A stretch of DNA of 64,000 nucleotides from JAYEIA01 sp964472505 (lineage in GTDB: Bacteria; Bacteroidota; Bacteroidia; Bacteroidales; JAADGE01), in the NCBI GenBank assembly GCA_964472505.1, contig CAYYQW010000002.1:1-64000 (forward strand), given 5' to 3'. Below, piece by piece: positions 42,845 through 51,749 of the stretch (the first letter of the stretch is position 1; every line of letters begins with the position of its first letter). The notes beneath the pieces were generated by a model. The model saw only the letters and a list, made by a program, of their open reading frames with translations, ran no database searches and was not told the origin of the DNA. Both the position numbers and the translations under genes were made by a program.

Positions 42845-45595
42845 ATGCGAATATTGCTTATCAATTTATTGCTTTTAACAGCCGGGCTTACGGCATTTGC
42901 CCAAACTCCGAATGAAGACTGTATGATGTGCCACTCCGATAAAGAATTGACAGGAGTTCAGGGCGGGAAAACCATTTCAATGTACATTTCGCCAAACGAA
43001 CTCAGAGGCACAGTACACCAAAACGTACGCTGTGCCCAATGCCACACCGATGCCGGAGAAGAAATACCGCACGCAGAAACACTAAAAAAAGTAAATTGCG
43101 GAAGCTGCCACAGCAAAGCGCAAAGAAACTATAACAACGGTTCCCACGGAATTGCCAACAGAAAAGGAAATATTCATGCTCCGGACTGTAAAGAATGCCA
43201 CGGGACGCATAAAATTATTTCAAGTCAAAATACGAATGCCCCTACCTATAAAATGAATATTCCCATACTCTGCGGAAAATGTCACAGAGAAGATGCCCCG
43301 GTTGCGAGAATGTATGATGTGGGGCAACATAATATTTTACAGAATTACAGCCAAAGTATTCACGGGAAAGGGCTTTTCGAAAAGGGGCTTTTGGTATCGG
43401 CCACCTGCAATGATTGCCACGGAAACCACATGACGCTTCCACATACGAATCCGTGGTCATCCGTTTCGCCCGGGCGCATAGCTGAAACTTGCATGAATTG
43501 CCACGTACAAATTGAGCAGGTTCACAAACAGGTCATTCGCGGAGAACTTTGGGAAGAAAAACCCGGTGCCATTCCTGCCTGCTCCGACTGTCACAAATCA
43601 CACACCATCTCAAAAGAGAGCGTAGAACTCACCCTATCCGACCGCAGCTGCCTTGAGTGCCATGCCGAAGATGATGTACATAAAACCGAAAATGGCGAAA
43701 AAATTTCATTAAAAGTAGATGCCAATGTTATAGGCAATTCTGCCCACAAAGATATTTCTTGTGTAAAATGCCATACGGATGTTACACCGGATCACGAAGA
43801 ACGCCCGTGCATCAGCGCAGAAAAACCGGATTGTTCCAACTGCCATTCGGATATTTCACAATTTTATTTGGCTTCATCGCACGGAGCTGCCCATTTGGAT
43901 AATGACCCCAATGCACCATACTGCATTGATTGTCACGGCGGACATGATGTATTGGAAGTTTCCGACTCCGAAGCGAGAGCATATCGCGGAAATATTCCCA
44001 AACTTTGCGGCGACTGCCATTCTGATGACACCGAAATGCCCGAAGATAAAACTTCGTACAAAGATTACTCACAAAGTGTGCACGGAAAAGGCTTAACAAG
44101 CAAAGGGCTGCTTGTAAGCGCAGTCTGTACCGATTGCCATACCACACATTTTATTCTTAACTCAGAAGACGAACGTTCGTCAACCAATCATTTCAATGTA
44201 GCCACTACCTGTGCAAGCTGCCACAAAGGCATTTATGACGAATATATTAAAAGTCAACATGCTGTTTCAAAAGAAAGTGATAAAAAATATCCGACTTGCG
44301 ACAATTGCCATACATCGCATACCATTACCGAAATAAGCACTGATGAATTTATGTATGAAATCATGCACCAGTGCCGAGAATGCCATGTGGATTTGGCTGA
44401 TTCATATTTGGAAACCTACCACGGAAAAGCTTATCTGCTTGGCTCAGATAATGCCGCTCGTTGCTCCGATTGCCACGGTTCTCACAACATCTACGGAATG
44501 GAGCACCCGGAATCAACCGTGCATTTTGATAATATAATTGAAACATGTAAGCAATGCCACACAAACGCCAACGAAAAATTCACGGGATATCTCACACATG
44601 CCACTCATTACAACAAAAAGAAATTCCCGGAACTTTATTATACCTATTGGGCAATGACCGGTTTACTGATAGCGGTATTTACCTTTTTCGGAATCCACAC
44701 CATACTTTGGATTCCTCGTTCAATAAGAGAACGAAGAAAAAACAAAAAAGCCGGTATTAAGACAAGCGGACGCATTAAATATGTAAAACGATTCGAGAAA
44801 GCTCAAATCATCACACACCTTTTTGTTATAATAAGCTTTTTATCATTGGCCGTTACCGGAATGATTCTAAAATTCGCACACACCGAATGGGCGCAAACCA
44901 TTGTTAAAATATTCGGAAGTGTGGAAGGCGCCGGTGTTATCCACAGAATTGGAGCAACTATTACGTTTGGCTATTTTATTTACCATATCATACATCTAAT
45001 ACAATTACGAAAACGAAAAGGCTTGAGTTTTAAATCATTTTTCTTTGGAAAAGACTCGCTGGTACCCACCGGAAAAGATTTCAAAGATTTTTGGGCTACC
45101 ATAAAATGGTTTGTAGGCGCAGGACCGAAACCGGCTTACGGACGCTGGACTTATTGGGAAAAATTTGATTATATGGCCGTATTTTGGGGTGTTGCCGTTA
45201 TTGGTTTCACGGGCTTAATGCTTTGGTTTCCGGAATTTTTCTCTTTGTTTTTGCCCGGCAAGTTCATCAACATTGCTCAAATCATACACAGCGATGAAGC
45301 ACTTATGGCCGTAGGTTTTATCTTTACCGTGCATTTTTTCAATACCCATTTGCGTCCCGATGCGTTCCCAATGGATACTGTAATTTTTACGGGACACATG
45401 CCTTTGGAAAAATTCAAAGAAGAACGTCCGGAAGAATATAAAGAGCTTAAAGAATCCGGAAAATTAGAAGAACTAACAGAAGAAAAAGAGTTTTCAAAAC
45501 TCAGGATGCAAGTTATTCGTGCAGCAGGCTTTACTTTTGTAGCCATTGGGCTTATAACCGTAGCGCTAATAGTTTGGTCGTTGATTGCATTGTAA
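42845..45595 (+). CDS. 19-heme cytochrome c fused to a b561-like membrane domain
   Basis: 916 residues from the ATG at 42845 (signal peptide ending GLTAFAQ). The ectodomain is a longer paralogue of the 16-heme protein: both open with EDCMMCHSDKELTG-like sequence and a KTIS segment. I count 19 CXXCH motifs up to CKQCH near residue 575. Six hydrophobic helices follow (about 599-622, 654-675, 702-720, 774-798, 818-835, 889-915), with His in GIHTILW, IITHLFV, IYHIIHL and FTVHFFNTH that could bind b-type hemes. The sixth helix is an addition compared with the 16-heme paralogue. It should link the quinone pool to the periplasm. It follows the octaheme gene by 70 bp and ends at a strong terminator. 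Confidence 0.88.
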   Translation: MRILLINLLLLTAGLTAFAQTPNEDCMMCHSDKELTGVQGGKTISMYISPNELRGTVHQNVRCAQCHTDAGEEIPHAETLKKVNCGSCHSKAQRNYNNGSHGIANRKGNIHAPDCKECHGTHKIISSQNTNAPTYKMNIPILCGKCHREDAPVARMYDVGQHNILQNYSQSIHGKGLFEKGLLVSATCNDCHGNHMTLPHTNPWSSVSPGRIAETCMNCHVQIEQVHKQVIRGELWEEKPGAIPACSDCHKSHTISKESVELTLSDRSCLECHAEDDVHKTENGEKISLKVDANVIGNSAHKDISCVKCHTDVTPDHEERPCISAEKPDCSNCHSDISQFYLASSHGAAHLDNDPNAPYCIDCHGGHDVLEVSDSEARAYRGNIPKLCGDCHSDDTEMPEDKTSYKDYSQSVHGKGLTSKGLLVSAVCTDCHTTHFILNSEDERSSTNHFNVATTCASCHKGIYDEYIKSQHAVSKESDKKYPTCDNCHTSHTITEISTDEFMYEIMHQCRECHVDLADSYLETYHGKAYLLGSDNAARCSDCHGSHNIYGMEHPESTVHFDNIIETCKQCHTNANEKFTGYLTHATHYNKKKFPELYYTYWAMTGLLIAVFTFFGIHTILWIPRSIRERRKNKKAGIKTSGRIKYVKRFEKAQIITHLFVIISFLSLAVTGMILKFAHTEWAQTIVKIFGSVEGAGVIHRIGATITFGYFIYHIIHLIQLRKRKGLSFKSFFFGKDSLVPTGKDFKDFWATIKWFVGAGPKPAYGRWTYWEKFDYMAVFWGVAVIGFTGLMLWFPEFFSLFLPGKFINIAQIIHSDEALMAVGFIFTVHFFNTHLRPDAFPMDTVIFTGHMPLEKFKEERPEEYKELKESGKLEELTEEKEFSKLRMQVIRAAGFTFVAIGLITVALIVWSLIAL

Positions 45596-45618
45596 AAACT
45601 CCTAATAACATTTAACTT

Positions 45619-45652
45619 AAAAGCCCGAAACATAATTGTTCGGGCTTTTTAA
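45619..45652. terminator. Bidirectional terminator between the 19-heme and TlpA genes
   Basis: Perfect 11-bp stem aaaagcccgaa (45619-45629) / ttcgggctttt (45639-45649) between converging genes, followed by tta on the plus strand and A-rich sequence on the other side. Confidence 0.7.
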
Positions 45653-45672
45653 TTAGCTAATTATTCTAAAAA

Positions 45673-46224
45673 CTACTTCAAATGTTTTTCCAACTCTTGT
45701 TTAAGCCTCCGCCCTCGGAGGTTGGTGGCTACAATAATACCGTCGCCGTCAATTAAGAAATTACTTGGTATGCCGCGCACACTATACTTAGCTGCTCCTT
45801 CAGAGTTCCACCCTTTAAGGTCGCTTACATGGTATGGCCATTTTAAGTTATCATCTTCAATGGCTTTTACCCAAGACGCTTTGTTATTATCAAGCGAAAC
45901 TCCATAAACAGTAAAACCGGAACCATTCTTAAATTCTTTATCTTTAAATTCGTCATAATTAGCAACTACGTGAGGATTTTCACGGCGGCACGGGCCACAC
46001 CAGGCTGCCCAAAAATCAATCAATACATATTTGCCCTGCAAAGAAGGTAAAGCGATAGAGTCACCGTCAGGCGAAAGATATTCAAGCTCGGGAGCTTTGT
46101 CTCCAATTTCAATACCTACTTTTGGCGTATCCTCAGTATTCTGAGTGGTTTTAACTTGTCCTTTCTGCGCCGAGAGCGACAACACAAAGAAAAGAGCTGC
46201 AATTGTTACAAATATTCGTTTCAT
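45673..46224 (-). CDS. TlpA/ResA-like thiol-disulfide oxidoreductase
   Basis: 183 residues from the ATG at 46224, where the signal peptide (ending LSLSAQ) begins. The redoxin domain starts IGDKAPELEYLSPDG and has FWAAWCGPCRRENP (Cys76, Cys79), with RGIPSNFLIDGDG carrying the cis-proline. This ResA/TlpA type reduces apocytochrome cysteines before heme attachment, which would suit the cytochrome locus in which it lies (CcsBA is encoded 1.3 kb away). Function is inferred from context and family. Confidence 0.87.
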   Translation of the reverse strand: MKRIFVTIAALFFVLSLSAQKGQVKTTQNTEDTPKVGIEIGDKAPELEYLSPDGDSIALPSLQGKYVLIDFWAAWCGPCRRENPHVVANYDEFKDKEFKNGSGFTVYGVSLDNNKASWVKAIEDDNLKWPYHVSDLKGWNSEGAAKYSVRGIPSNFLIDGDGIIVATNLRGRRLKQELEKHLK

Positions 46225-46384
46225 AAAATAAAGTTTATGGGCTTTATTACCAAAAAGAGACAATAGTACCCGATTTAAAAAATTGTTTCTAATTTTGAGT
46301 GCTGAATATATAACTCAAAATTAAATAAAAGATTATGCAGTCTTTTATTTTTTTACCATTAAGTTTTAAAGCAGGCCGACAATA

Positions 46385-46416
46385 AAAAAGGCCGACATGT
46401 ATTTGTCGGCCTTTTT
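46385..46416 (-). terminator. Terminator of the NrfJ-like gene
   Basis: Perfect stem aaaaaggccgaca (46385-46397) / tgtcggccttttt (46404-46416), just after the stop at 46434 on the minus strand and ending in T-rich sequence. Confidence 0.7.
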
Positions 46417-46433
46417 ACGATTTCTTAAAGCAA

Positions 46434-47195
46434 TTACTTGAGTTCTGATTCCTCAACTAAGACTTTATAAAAGTATCCGTATCCGAAATCTTTATCCAGT
46501 ACTACAGTTCCTTCAAAGATAACGGTATCTCCTTCTTCTACAGCCTCTAAAGTTGTGAGCGTTAGGTCAAAATCACCGTCATGCTCCGTTCCGTCTTGCA
46601 AATGCACCCAATTACGATCCATAATGGCCGGACTGAATTTAGTAACTACACCGCTTACTTTTACCGGTTTTCCGTCATATTTATCTTTATTTTTGTATAA
46701 CTCTTCGATAGTTATCGCACCTTCAGGGGTTGCTACGGTTATTTCCTGTTTTACGGCTTGGTGTTTACCGCTTTGCTCGGTAACGGCTTTTTCAGTATCA
46801 TGAGGATTTCCCATTCCGTGAGGGCTTTCCATACCGTGCGGCGAATCACCATGGGCATGTTCTTGATTCTCTGAAATCGGCTTGGTAGAAATATTGTCCA
46901 CAAATAATATATTATCAAAAGTGCGTTCGAGCTCTTTGCTTTCAAAATTCTCCATAACCATGGCACCTGCGTAGTAATATTCATCGCCTACATTGGCATC
47001 CGTTTTTGACACAGCCATCCATTTCTCTTCTCCGGCTTCATCTATTTTCAGGTAGGTGTAGTTTGAGCTTTGAATCACCTCTTTTACGGTTACCGGACTT
47101 TGTTGGTCAGCTTCTCCTGATTCGGAACCGTTCTCTGAGCCGCAGGCTGCAAAAAGAAAAAGAATAGCTATTGCGTAAATTAAATTTTTGTACAT
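46434..47195 (-). CDS. NrfJ-like lipoprotein with His-rich linker and OB-like domain
   Basis: 253 residues with lipobox LFAAC (Cys18). The N-terminal domain (about 35-105) reads VKEVIQSSNYTYLKIDEAG, KWMAV and ERTFDNILFVDNIS, the pattern I associate with NrfJ-like proteins of nitrite-reduction gene clusters. A linker (about 112-132) contains repeated His-Gly-Met units (EHAHGDSPHGMESPHGM), which could bind metal or heme. The C-terminal domain (about 155-253) has KPVKVSGVVTKFSPAIMDRN and WVHLQDGT, an OB-fold-like tRNA-anticodon-type domain seen in related periplasmic proteins. It is divergent from ccsBA and shares its promoter region. The exact role is unknown, but the company supports cytochrome assembly or respiration. 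Confidence 0.7.
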   Translation of the reverse strand: MYKNLIYAIAILFLFAACGSENGSESGEADQQSPVTVKEVIQSSNYTYLKIDEAGEEKWMAVSKTDANVGDEYYYAGAMVMENFESKELERTFDNILFVDNISTKPISENQEHAHGDSPHGMESPHGMGNPHDTEKAVTEQSGKHQAVKQEITVATPEGAITIEELYKNKDKYDGKPVKVSGVVTKFSPAIMDRNWVHLQDGTEHDGDFDLTLTTLEAVEEGDTVIFEGTVVLDKDFGYGYFYKVLVEESELK

Positions 47196-47240
47196 AGTTT
47201 TCTGTTATTTTAAATTATTAAATATTTGCATATCAAAATA

Positions 47241-47248
47241 CAAAAATA
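47241..47248 (-). promoter_or_regulatory. Promoter -7 box of the NrfJ-like gene
   Basis: TATTTTTG on the minus strand, 46 bp before the ATG at 47195. Confidence 0.55.
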
Positions 47249-47502
47249 ACAACTATTCTTTTTTTCAATGCAAATTTTATAATTTCTGCAATGTTTTTTA
47301 AAACAAATAAAAATAAAAACACACAATAAAATGTATTTTCATCGGCCATGCTTTCAAAATGACAGGCGGTAGAAACTGAAAATAAAGAATTTAGCATCCG
47401 TAATTATCAATAAAGACCTAAGTGCTTTAAAATTCACTTCTTAAAAAAAAATCAAGACAAGGTCTTTCATTAAAATATCTTTAAATCTTAATTATTTTCT
47501 GC
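47249..47502. other. Divergent promoter region, remainder
   Basis: The sequence between the two divergent promoter boxes is AT-rich with no ORF or repeat. No operator-like palindrome was recognised. The full gene-free spacer runs from 47196 to 47527. Confidence 0.5.
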
Positions 47503-47510
47503 TATTTTTG
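47503..47510 (+). promoter_or_regulatory. Promoter -7 box of ccsBA
   Basis: TATTTTTG at 47503-47510, 18 bp before the ATG at 47528. The box lies in the loop of a small inverted repeat (ttctgc / gcagaa). Confidence 0.6.
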
Positions 47511-47527
47511 CAGAAAAATTTTTATTT

Positions 47528-50500
47528 ATGAAAACGATATACAACTTTTTAGCATCTAAAAAATTAACCCTCATTTTGTTGTTGGCCTTATCCGTTGCAA
47601 CCGGAATAGCAACTTTTGTGGAAGAGGCACACGATACCGAAACCGCTAAAACTTTAATCTACAGCGCAAGGTGGTTTGAAATTCTTCTGGCTCTTACGGT
47701 ATTGAATCTCGTACTGGTACTGTACGAATTCGGAATAGGAATAAAAAACAGACCGGGCATATTCATTTTACACATTGCTTTTATAGTAATGCTTATCGGA
47801 GCAGCACTAACACGCTATGTAGGTTACGAAGGCGTAATGCATATTCGTGAAGGGAGTCAATCGAACGAAATTCATACCTACTCGGCATTTTTCAAAGCCA
47901 AACATACAGAAAACGGAGACAGTACAATAAAAGAAGAAGGAATAACCATTGCCAAGTTGGAAACATCACCTTTTTCATTTAACATCCCAACCAAATCCGG
48001 AGATTTAAAAATCAGATATAAAGCATATATCCCGCGAGCAAGCAAAACCATACGCCAAGTAAGTGAAGGAGGTAAAGAATATCTGGAAATATACACGGCA
48101 GGAAGAAGCCGCGGCAATACAAATTTCATATCGCCGGGCGAAAGCCTTAGTATGGATGAAACGAGCTTTTCATTTGAACCGCAAAACGAGATAAACCAAG
48201 CCGGTATTGTTGTGAAAAAAGAAGGAAAAGGCTTTAATATCCGCTCGAGCGAAAGAATCATACGTTCGACTCCCCAAGGACAAGTAATTGATACACTTAA
48301 GATTGATTCCGTCTATGTTTTGGAAAAAGATATTGTATATAATTTACCGTCTCAAATGTTTGTTTACACCAATTATTATACAAGCGGAATCATTGAATAC
48401 ACATCACAAAACACTGACCGAAGCCTAAAAGACATAATTGTGGTTGCGGCAGAACTTCAGGGGCAAACTAAGGATTTATATGTACCGGGAGGCAGTAATT
48501 ATACAGCCGAGTACGATACATATTCAGTCAACAGCACAGAAATTGACTTAGCCTACGGAATAAAAACAATTGAATTGCCTTTTGCTCTTCAATTAAACGA
48601 TTTCATACTGGAACGCTACCCCGGCTCCAAAAGCCCGAAATCTTATGAAAGTCAAGTAACATTAATAGACAAACGAAACGGAACAAAAGAAAAACACAGA
48701 ATATATATGAATAATGTATTGGATTATGACGGCTATCGTTTTTTTCAATCGTCTTATGACCAAGATGAGAAAGGTACGATTCTGTCAGTCAGTTATGATT
48801 TTTGGGGTAAATGGGTAACTTATATCAGCTACTTCCTTTTATTTTTAGGATTTTTGATACCCTTCTTTAAGAAAAAGTCGCGCTTCAACCTGCTGCGCAA
48901 GCGAATAAAAGAAATCAGAGCCGCTCGAAAAGCGCTCATGATTAGCCTGCTCATCGCAATTGGCTCGCTTGGCAGTGCTCAGGCACAAAATCCGACTGCT
49001 ACGGTAGATAAAGCGCATTTAAGCAAATTTGAAGAGACCATTGTTCAATCATTCGGCGGAAGATTTGAGCCGGTTCATACGCTTGCTGTGGATGTATTGC
49101 ATAAGGTTTCAAAAACACACACGATTAGTACTCCCGAAAAGGGGAAATTAAGCCCTATGGAAGCCTTTACAGATATGATGCTCAATCCGCAATACTGGCA
49201 AAGTCAAGCCATTGTAAACATATCCAATGAAGCCATTCGGCAGATAGTAGGCATTAGCGGAGAATATGCAAGCTTTAATCAGTTTTTTGATGCTCGCGGA
49301 CATTTCAAATTAGGCCAACAATCTGAAGAAGCTTTCAGAAAAAGCCCGGCAGAACAATCAAAATTCGATAAAGAAGTAATGAAAGTTAACGAACAACTCA
49401 ACATACTCTCCATGGCCTTTAACGGAGATATGTTACGCATATTCCCCGGCGAGAAACTGGAAAATTTCAAATGGATTGCTCCTACCGATTCTTTGGCCTA
49501 CCGCCCGATAACCGGAAAGCTCTCCGTAATTAATGAAGACCTTCAGATACAGCCATTTACATTTAACAACTTGTTCGTTCACTACATCAATGCTTTACGC
49601 AACGGCGTGATGACTAATGACTACTCTCGAGCCGACCGTATTTTGTCGTACATTAAATCCATTCAACGGCAAAGCACGGCTGCCCATATACTGCCCTCGG
49701 AAACAAAATTAAAAATGGAGGTACATTACAACAATGCCCGCATATTTGTAGTGCTGAAATACCTGTATATGATACTGAGTGTGGTTCTGCTTTTACTCAC
49801 TTTTACCGAAAACTTAAAGGCAAAGCACTCGCCCAAACTCAGCTTGCTCACAAACATTCTGTTTGGTGTATTGGCAGCGGCCTTTCTATATCACACCTAC
49901 GGCATGGGACTCAGATGGTACATTGCCGGGCACGCACCTTGGTCCAACGGATACGAATCCTTAATATTAGTAGCTTGGGGCGGCTTGCTGGCCGGATTTA
50001 TTTTTATGAAATACTCACGTATTACTCTTGCAGCAACGGCCTTATTAGCATTTTTTGTCTTGCTTACGGCCGGTTTCAGCACTTACGATCCGAAAATGAC
50101 ACCACTGGTACCCGTTCTGGATTCTTATTGGTTAATCATTCACGTAGCGGCTATGGTTGTGAGTTACGGTTTTCTGGGTATAGGTTTTATTCTCGGAATT
50201 ATAAATCTGTTTATTTATCTCTTCAAGAAAGAACATAATAAAACACGCATAAACCTCACCATAAAAGAGCTGACTAATATTAATGAACTAAATCTGCAAA
50301 TCGGACTGTTTTTGGCCGTAGCCGGAACTTTTCTCGGTGCCATTTGGGCCAATGAATCTTGGGGCCGATACTGGGGATGGGATGCCAAAGAAACCTGGGC
50401 ATTAATCATTCTGCTTGTTTATGCCATAGTTATCCACATGCGGCATTTACCCAAATTCAATGATGCGCTGGTATTTAATATTGCATCGGTTATTGGTTTT

Positions 50501-50692
50501 GCCAGTGTAATGATGACTTTCTTTGGCGTAAACTATTATCTTACAAAAGGAATGCACAGCTATGCAGCCGGTGACAAAACAGTCTTCCCGCTTTACGCAT
50601 GGTTTATTATTATCGGTGTTTTGGCACTGATAACAGCTGCCATAGTCAAAGAAAAATATATTTTGAAAGATGAAAAAATAAAAACCAAGTAG
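47528..50692 (+). CDS. ccsBA: Fused CcsB-CcsA cytochrome c synthase (system II)
   Basis: 1054 residues. The N-terminal ResB/CcsB part has helices at about 11-30, 45-66 and 76-95 and a large periplasmic region to about 415. A fourth helix (YISYFLLFLGFLIPFF, about 433-450) is followed at about 470-488 by KALMISLLIAIGSLGSAQAQ, which looks like an internal signal peptide. A second periplasmic region (about 490-725) precedes the CcsA domain. This carries the tryptophan-rich heme-handling motif ESWGRYWGWDAKETW and flanking His in YHTYGMGLRW, IIHVAAM and IHMRH. It exports heme and ligates it to CXXCH cysteines, which the 47 motifs encoded just upstream require. A promoter box and a terminator frame it as a single unit. 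Confidence 0.93.
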   Translation: MKTIYNFLASKKLTLILLLALSVATGIATFVEEAHDTETAKTLIYSARWFEILLALTVLNLVLVLYEFGIGIKNRPGIFILHIAFIVMLIGAALTRYVGYEGVMHIREGSQSNEIHTYSAFFKAKHTENGDSTIKEEGITIAKLETSPFSFNIPTKSGDLKIRYKAYIPRASKTIRQVSEGGKEYLEIYTAGRSRGNTNFISPGESLSMDETSFSFEPQNEINQAGIVVKKEGKGFNIRSSERIIRSTPQGQVIDTLKIDSVYVLEKDIVYNLPSQMFVYTNYYTSGIIEYTSQNTDRSLKDIIVVAAELQGQTKDLYVPGGSNYTAEYDTYSVNSTEIDLAYGIKTIELPFALQLNDFILERYPGSKSPKSYESQVTLIDKRNGTKEKHRIYMNNVLDYDGYRFFQSSYDQDEKGTILSVSYDFWGKWVTYISYFLLFLGFLIPFFKKKSRFNLLRKRIKEIRAARKALMISLLIAIGSLGSAQAQNPTATVDKAHLSKFEETIVQSFGGRFEPVHTLAVDVLHKVSKTHTISTPEKGKLSPMEAFTDMMLNPQYWQSQAIVNISNEAIRQIVGISGEYASFNQFFDARGHFKLGQQSEEAFRKSPAEQSKFDKEVMKVNEQLNILSMAFNGDMLRIFPGEKLENFKWIAPTDSLAYRPITGKLSVINEDLQIQPFTFNNLFVHYINALRNGVMTNDYSRADRILSYIKSIQRQSTAAHILPSETKLKMEVHYNNARIFVVLKYLYMILSVVLLLLTFTENLKAKHSPKLSLLTNILFGVLAAAFLYHTYGMGLRWYIAGHAPWSNGYESLILVAWGGLLAGFIFMKYSRITLAATALLAFFVLLTAGFSTYDPKMTPLVPVLDSYWLIIHVAAMVVSYGFLGIGFILGIINLFIYLFKKEHNKTRINLTIKELTNINELNLQIGLFLAVAGTFLGAIWANESWGRYWGWDAKETWALIILLVYAIVIHMRHLPKFNDALVFNIASVIGFASVMMTFFGVNYYLTKGMHSYAAGDKTVFPLYAWFIIIGVLALITAAIVKEKYILKDEKIKTK

Positions 50693-50717
50693 CAGAAAGC
50701 TGACTCGAGAAATTATA

Positions 50718-50756
50718 AATGCCGTCCGAAATCAAATGCTCGGACGGCATTTTTAG
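50718..50756 (+). terminator. Terminator of ccsBA
   Basis: Perfect 12-bp stem aaatgccgtccg (50718-50729) / cggacggcattt (50741-50752), followed by tttagc. It sits 25 bp past the ccsBA stop. Confidence 0.75.
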
Positions 50757-50840
50757 CATCGGTTCCGACAGGTTTTTATTCTGATTTTTTTCGTATTTTA
50801 GTATCGATAATGCCTTAAATCCGGAAGATGTGACATGTCT

Positions 50841-50905
50841 GATTGAAGTACAAACAGGTGGGGACACCTGTTTGGGTGAGATTTGCTTCAATCGGTGTCC
50901 TCACC
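50841..50905. repeat. Interleaved inverted repeats/alternative hairpins
   Basis: Arm A gattgaag (50841-50848) pairs with cttcaatc (50886-50893). Segment ggtggggacacc (50857-50868) pairs, with one wobble, with ggtgtcctcacc (50894-50905), while aaacaggtg (50852-50860) can pair locally with cacctgttt (50865-50873). The order A-B-A'-B' permits mutually exclusive or pseudoknotted structures. Confidence 0.5.
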
Positions 50906-51001
50906 GGCAGCACGCAGAAAAAGACATTCGGAATTAATGTAATGAACGAAAAACTAATGAAAGAGTCAGTTAGGTGTAGTTGAAATCTTAAAATTAAACC
51001 A

Positions 51002-51709
51002 ATGAAAACACAATTAATTTCTTTAATTCTTTTAGTCGTCTTGTCCCATTCTTTATCGGCGCAGCGTATTGGTTATCAGGAAATTGATCCCGACAATGTG
51101 AGTACATGGCGAGCAGATTCGCCTGAAGCTTATCAGGGCGTCTATCATTTTGGCGAATCGGAAACGGAATGGGAGCTTAGCTTAATATTTGCCGAAGGAC
51201 AATGCTACGGGCAAATATCATCCGGCAATTGGAATGCCGAAGGCAATTGGGTTGTAAATTACACCAATCTGAAAAATACCGAACTGCAAGACAATTGGCT
51301 GTTTTCCGACCAAATTAACGGCGAATTTGTGATGTATTACAATGAAAGTGTTCTTATGAAAGGCTTTAAACTTGACAATTCGAATGACGACCCGGGCGGC
51401 AAGGGCTTATATGAAATCGGTTTACAGCATTATCCGATTGAACAATATTTCGACGGCCGGTTTATTCAAGCTTCTTTAAGAGCGTTAAAGCCTGAAGAAT
51501 TACAAAAAATGTCAGCTTACGAATTAAAAATAATGCGCAATGAAATATATGCCCGCTACGGATACCGCTTTATTCCGGGCGGCGCTATGGACAAATATTT
51601 TTCCGATCAAACATGGTATCGCGCAAAGCATGATGATGTAAGTTCATTTCTTAGCGATTTGGAAATAAAAAATATTCGCATAATTCAGAAAGCCGAAAGG
51701 GAGAAATGA
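51002..51709 (+). CDS. YARHG-domain exported protein
   Basis: 235 residues with a signal peptide (ending HSLSAQ). The N-terminal half is beta-rich (WELSLIFAEGQCYGQISSGNW). The C-terminal 80 residues form the YARHG domain: LKIMRNEIYARYGYRFIPGG, followed by YFSDQTWYRAK. Here the motif reads YARYG. YARHG domains occur in extracellular or envelope proteins of unknown function, sometimes linked to peptidoglycan or peptidase context. It is a single gene convergent with mobA. Confidence 0.8.
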   Translation: MKTQLISLILLVVLSHSLSAQRIGYQEIDPDNVSTWRADSPEAYQGVYHFGESETEWELSLIFAEGQCYGQISSGNWNAEGNWVVNYTNLKNTELQDNWLFSDQINGEFVMYYNESVLMKGFKLDNSNDDPGGKGLYEIGLQHYPIEQYFDGRFIQASLRALKPEELQKMSAYELKIMRNEIYARYGYRFIPGGAMDKYFSDQTWYRAKHDDVSSFLSDLEIKNIRIIQKAEREK

Positions 51710-51749
51710 CTTTGACAGAACTAACTGATTGCCGGCTAACTTTCCAACA

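Larger units (their letters stand above)
50693..51001. other. Intergenic region with terminator and interleaved hairpins
   Basis: 309 bp. It contains the ccsBA terminator (50718-50756) and, at 50841-50905, interleaved inverted repeats. No gene or promoter box is seen. Confidence 0.55.
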
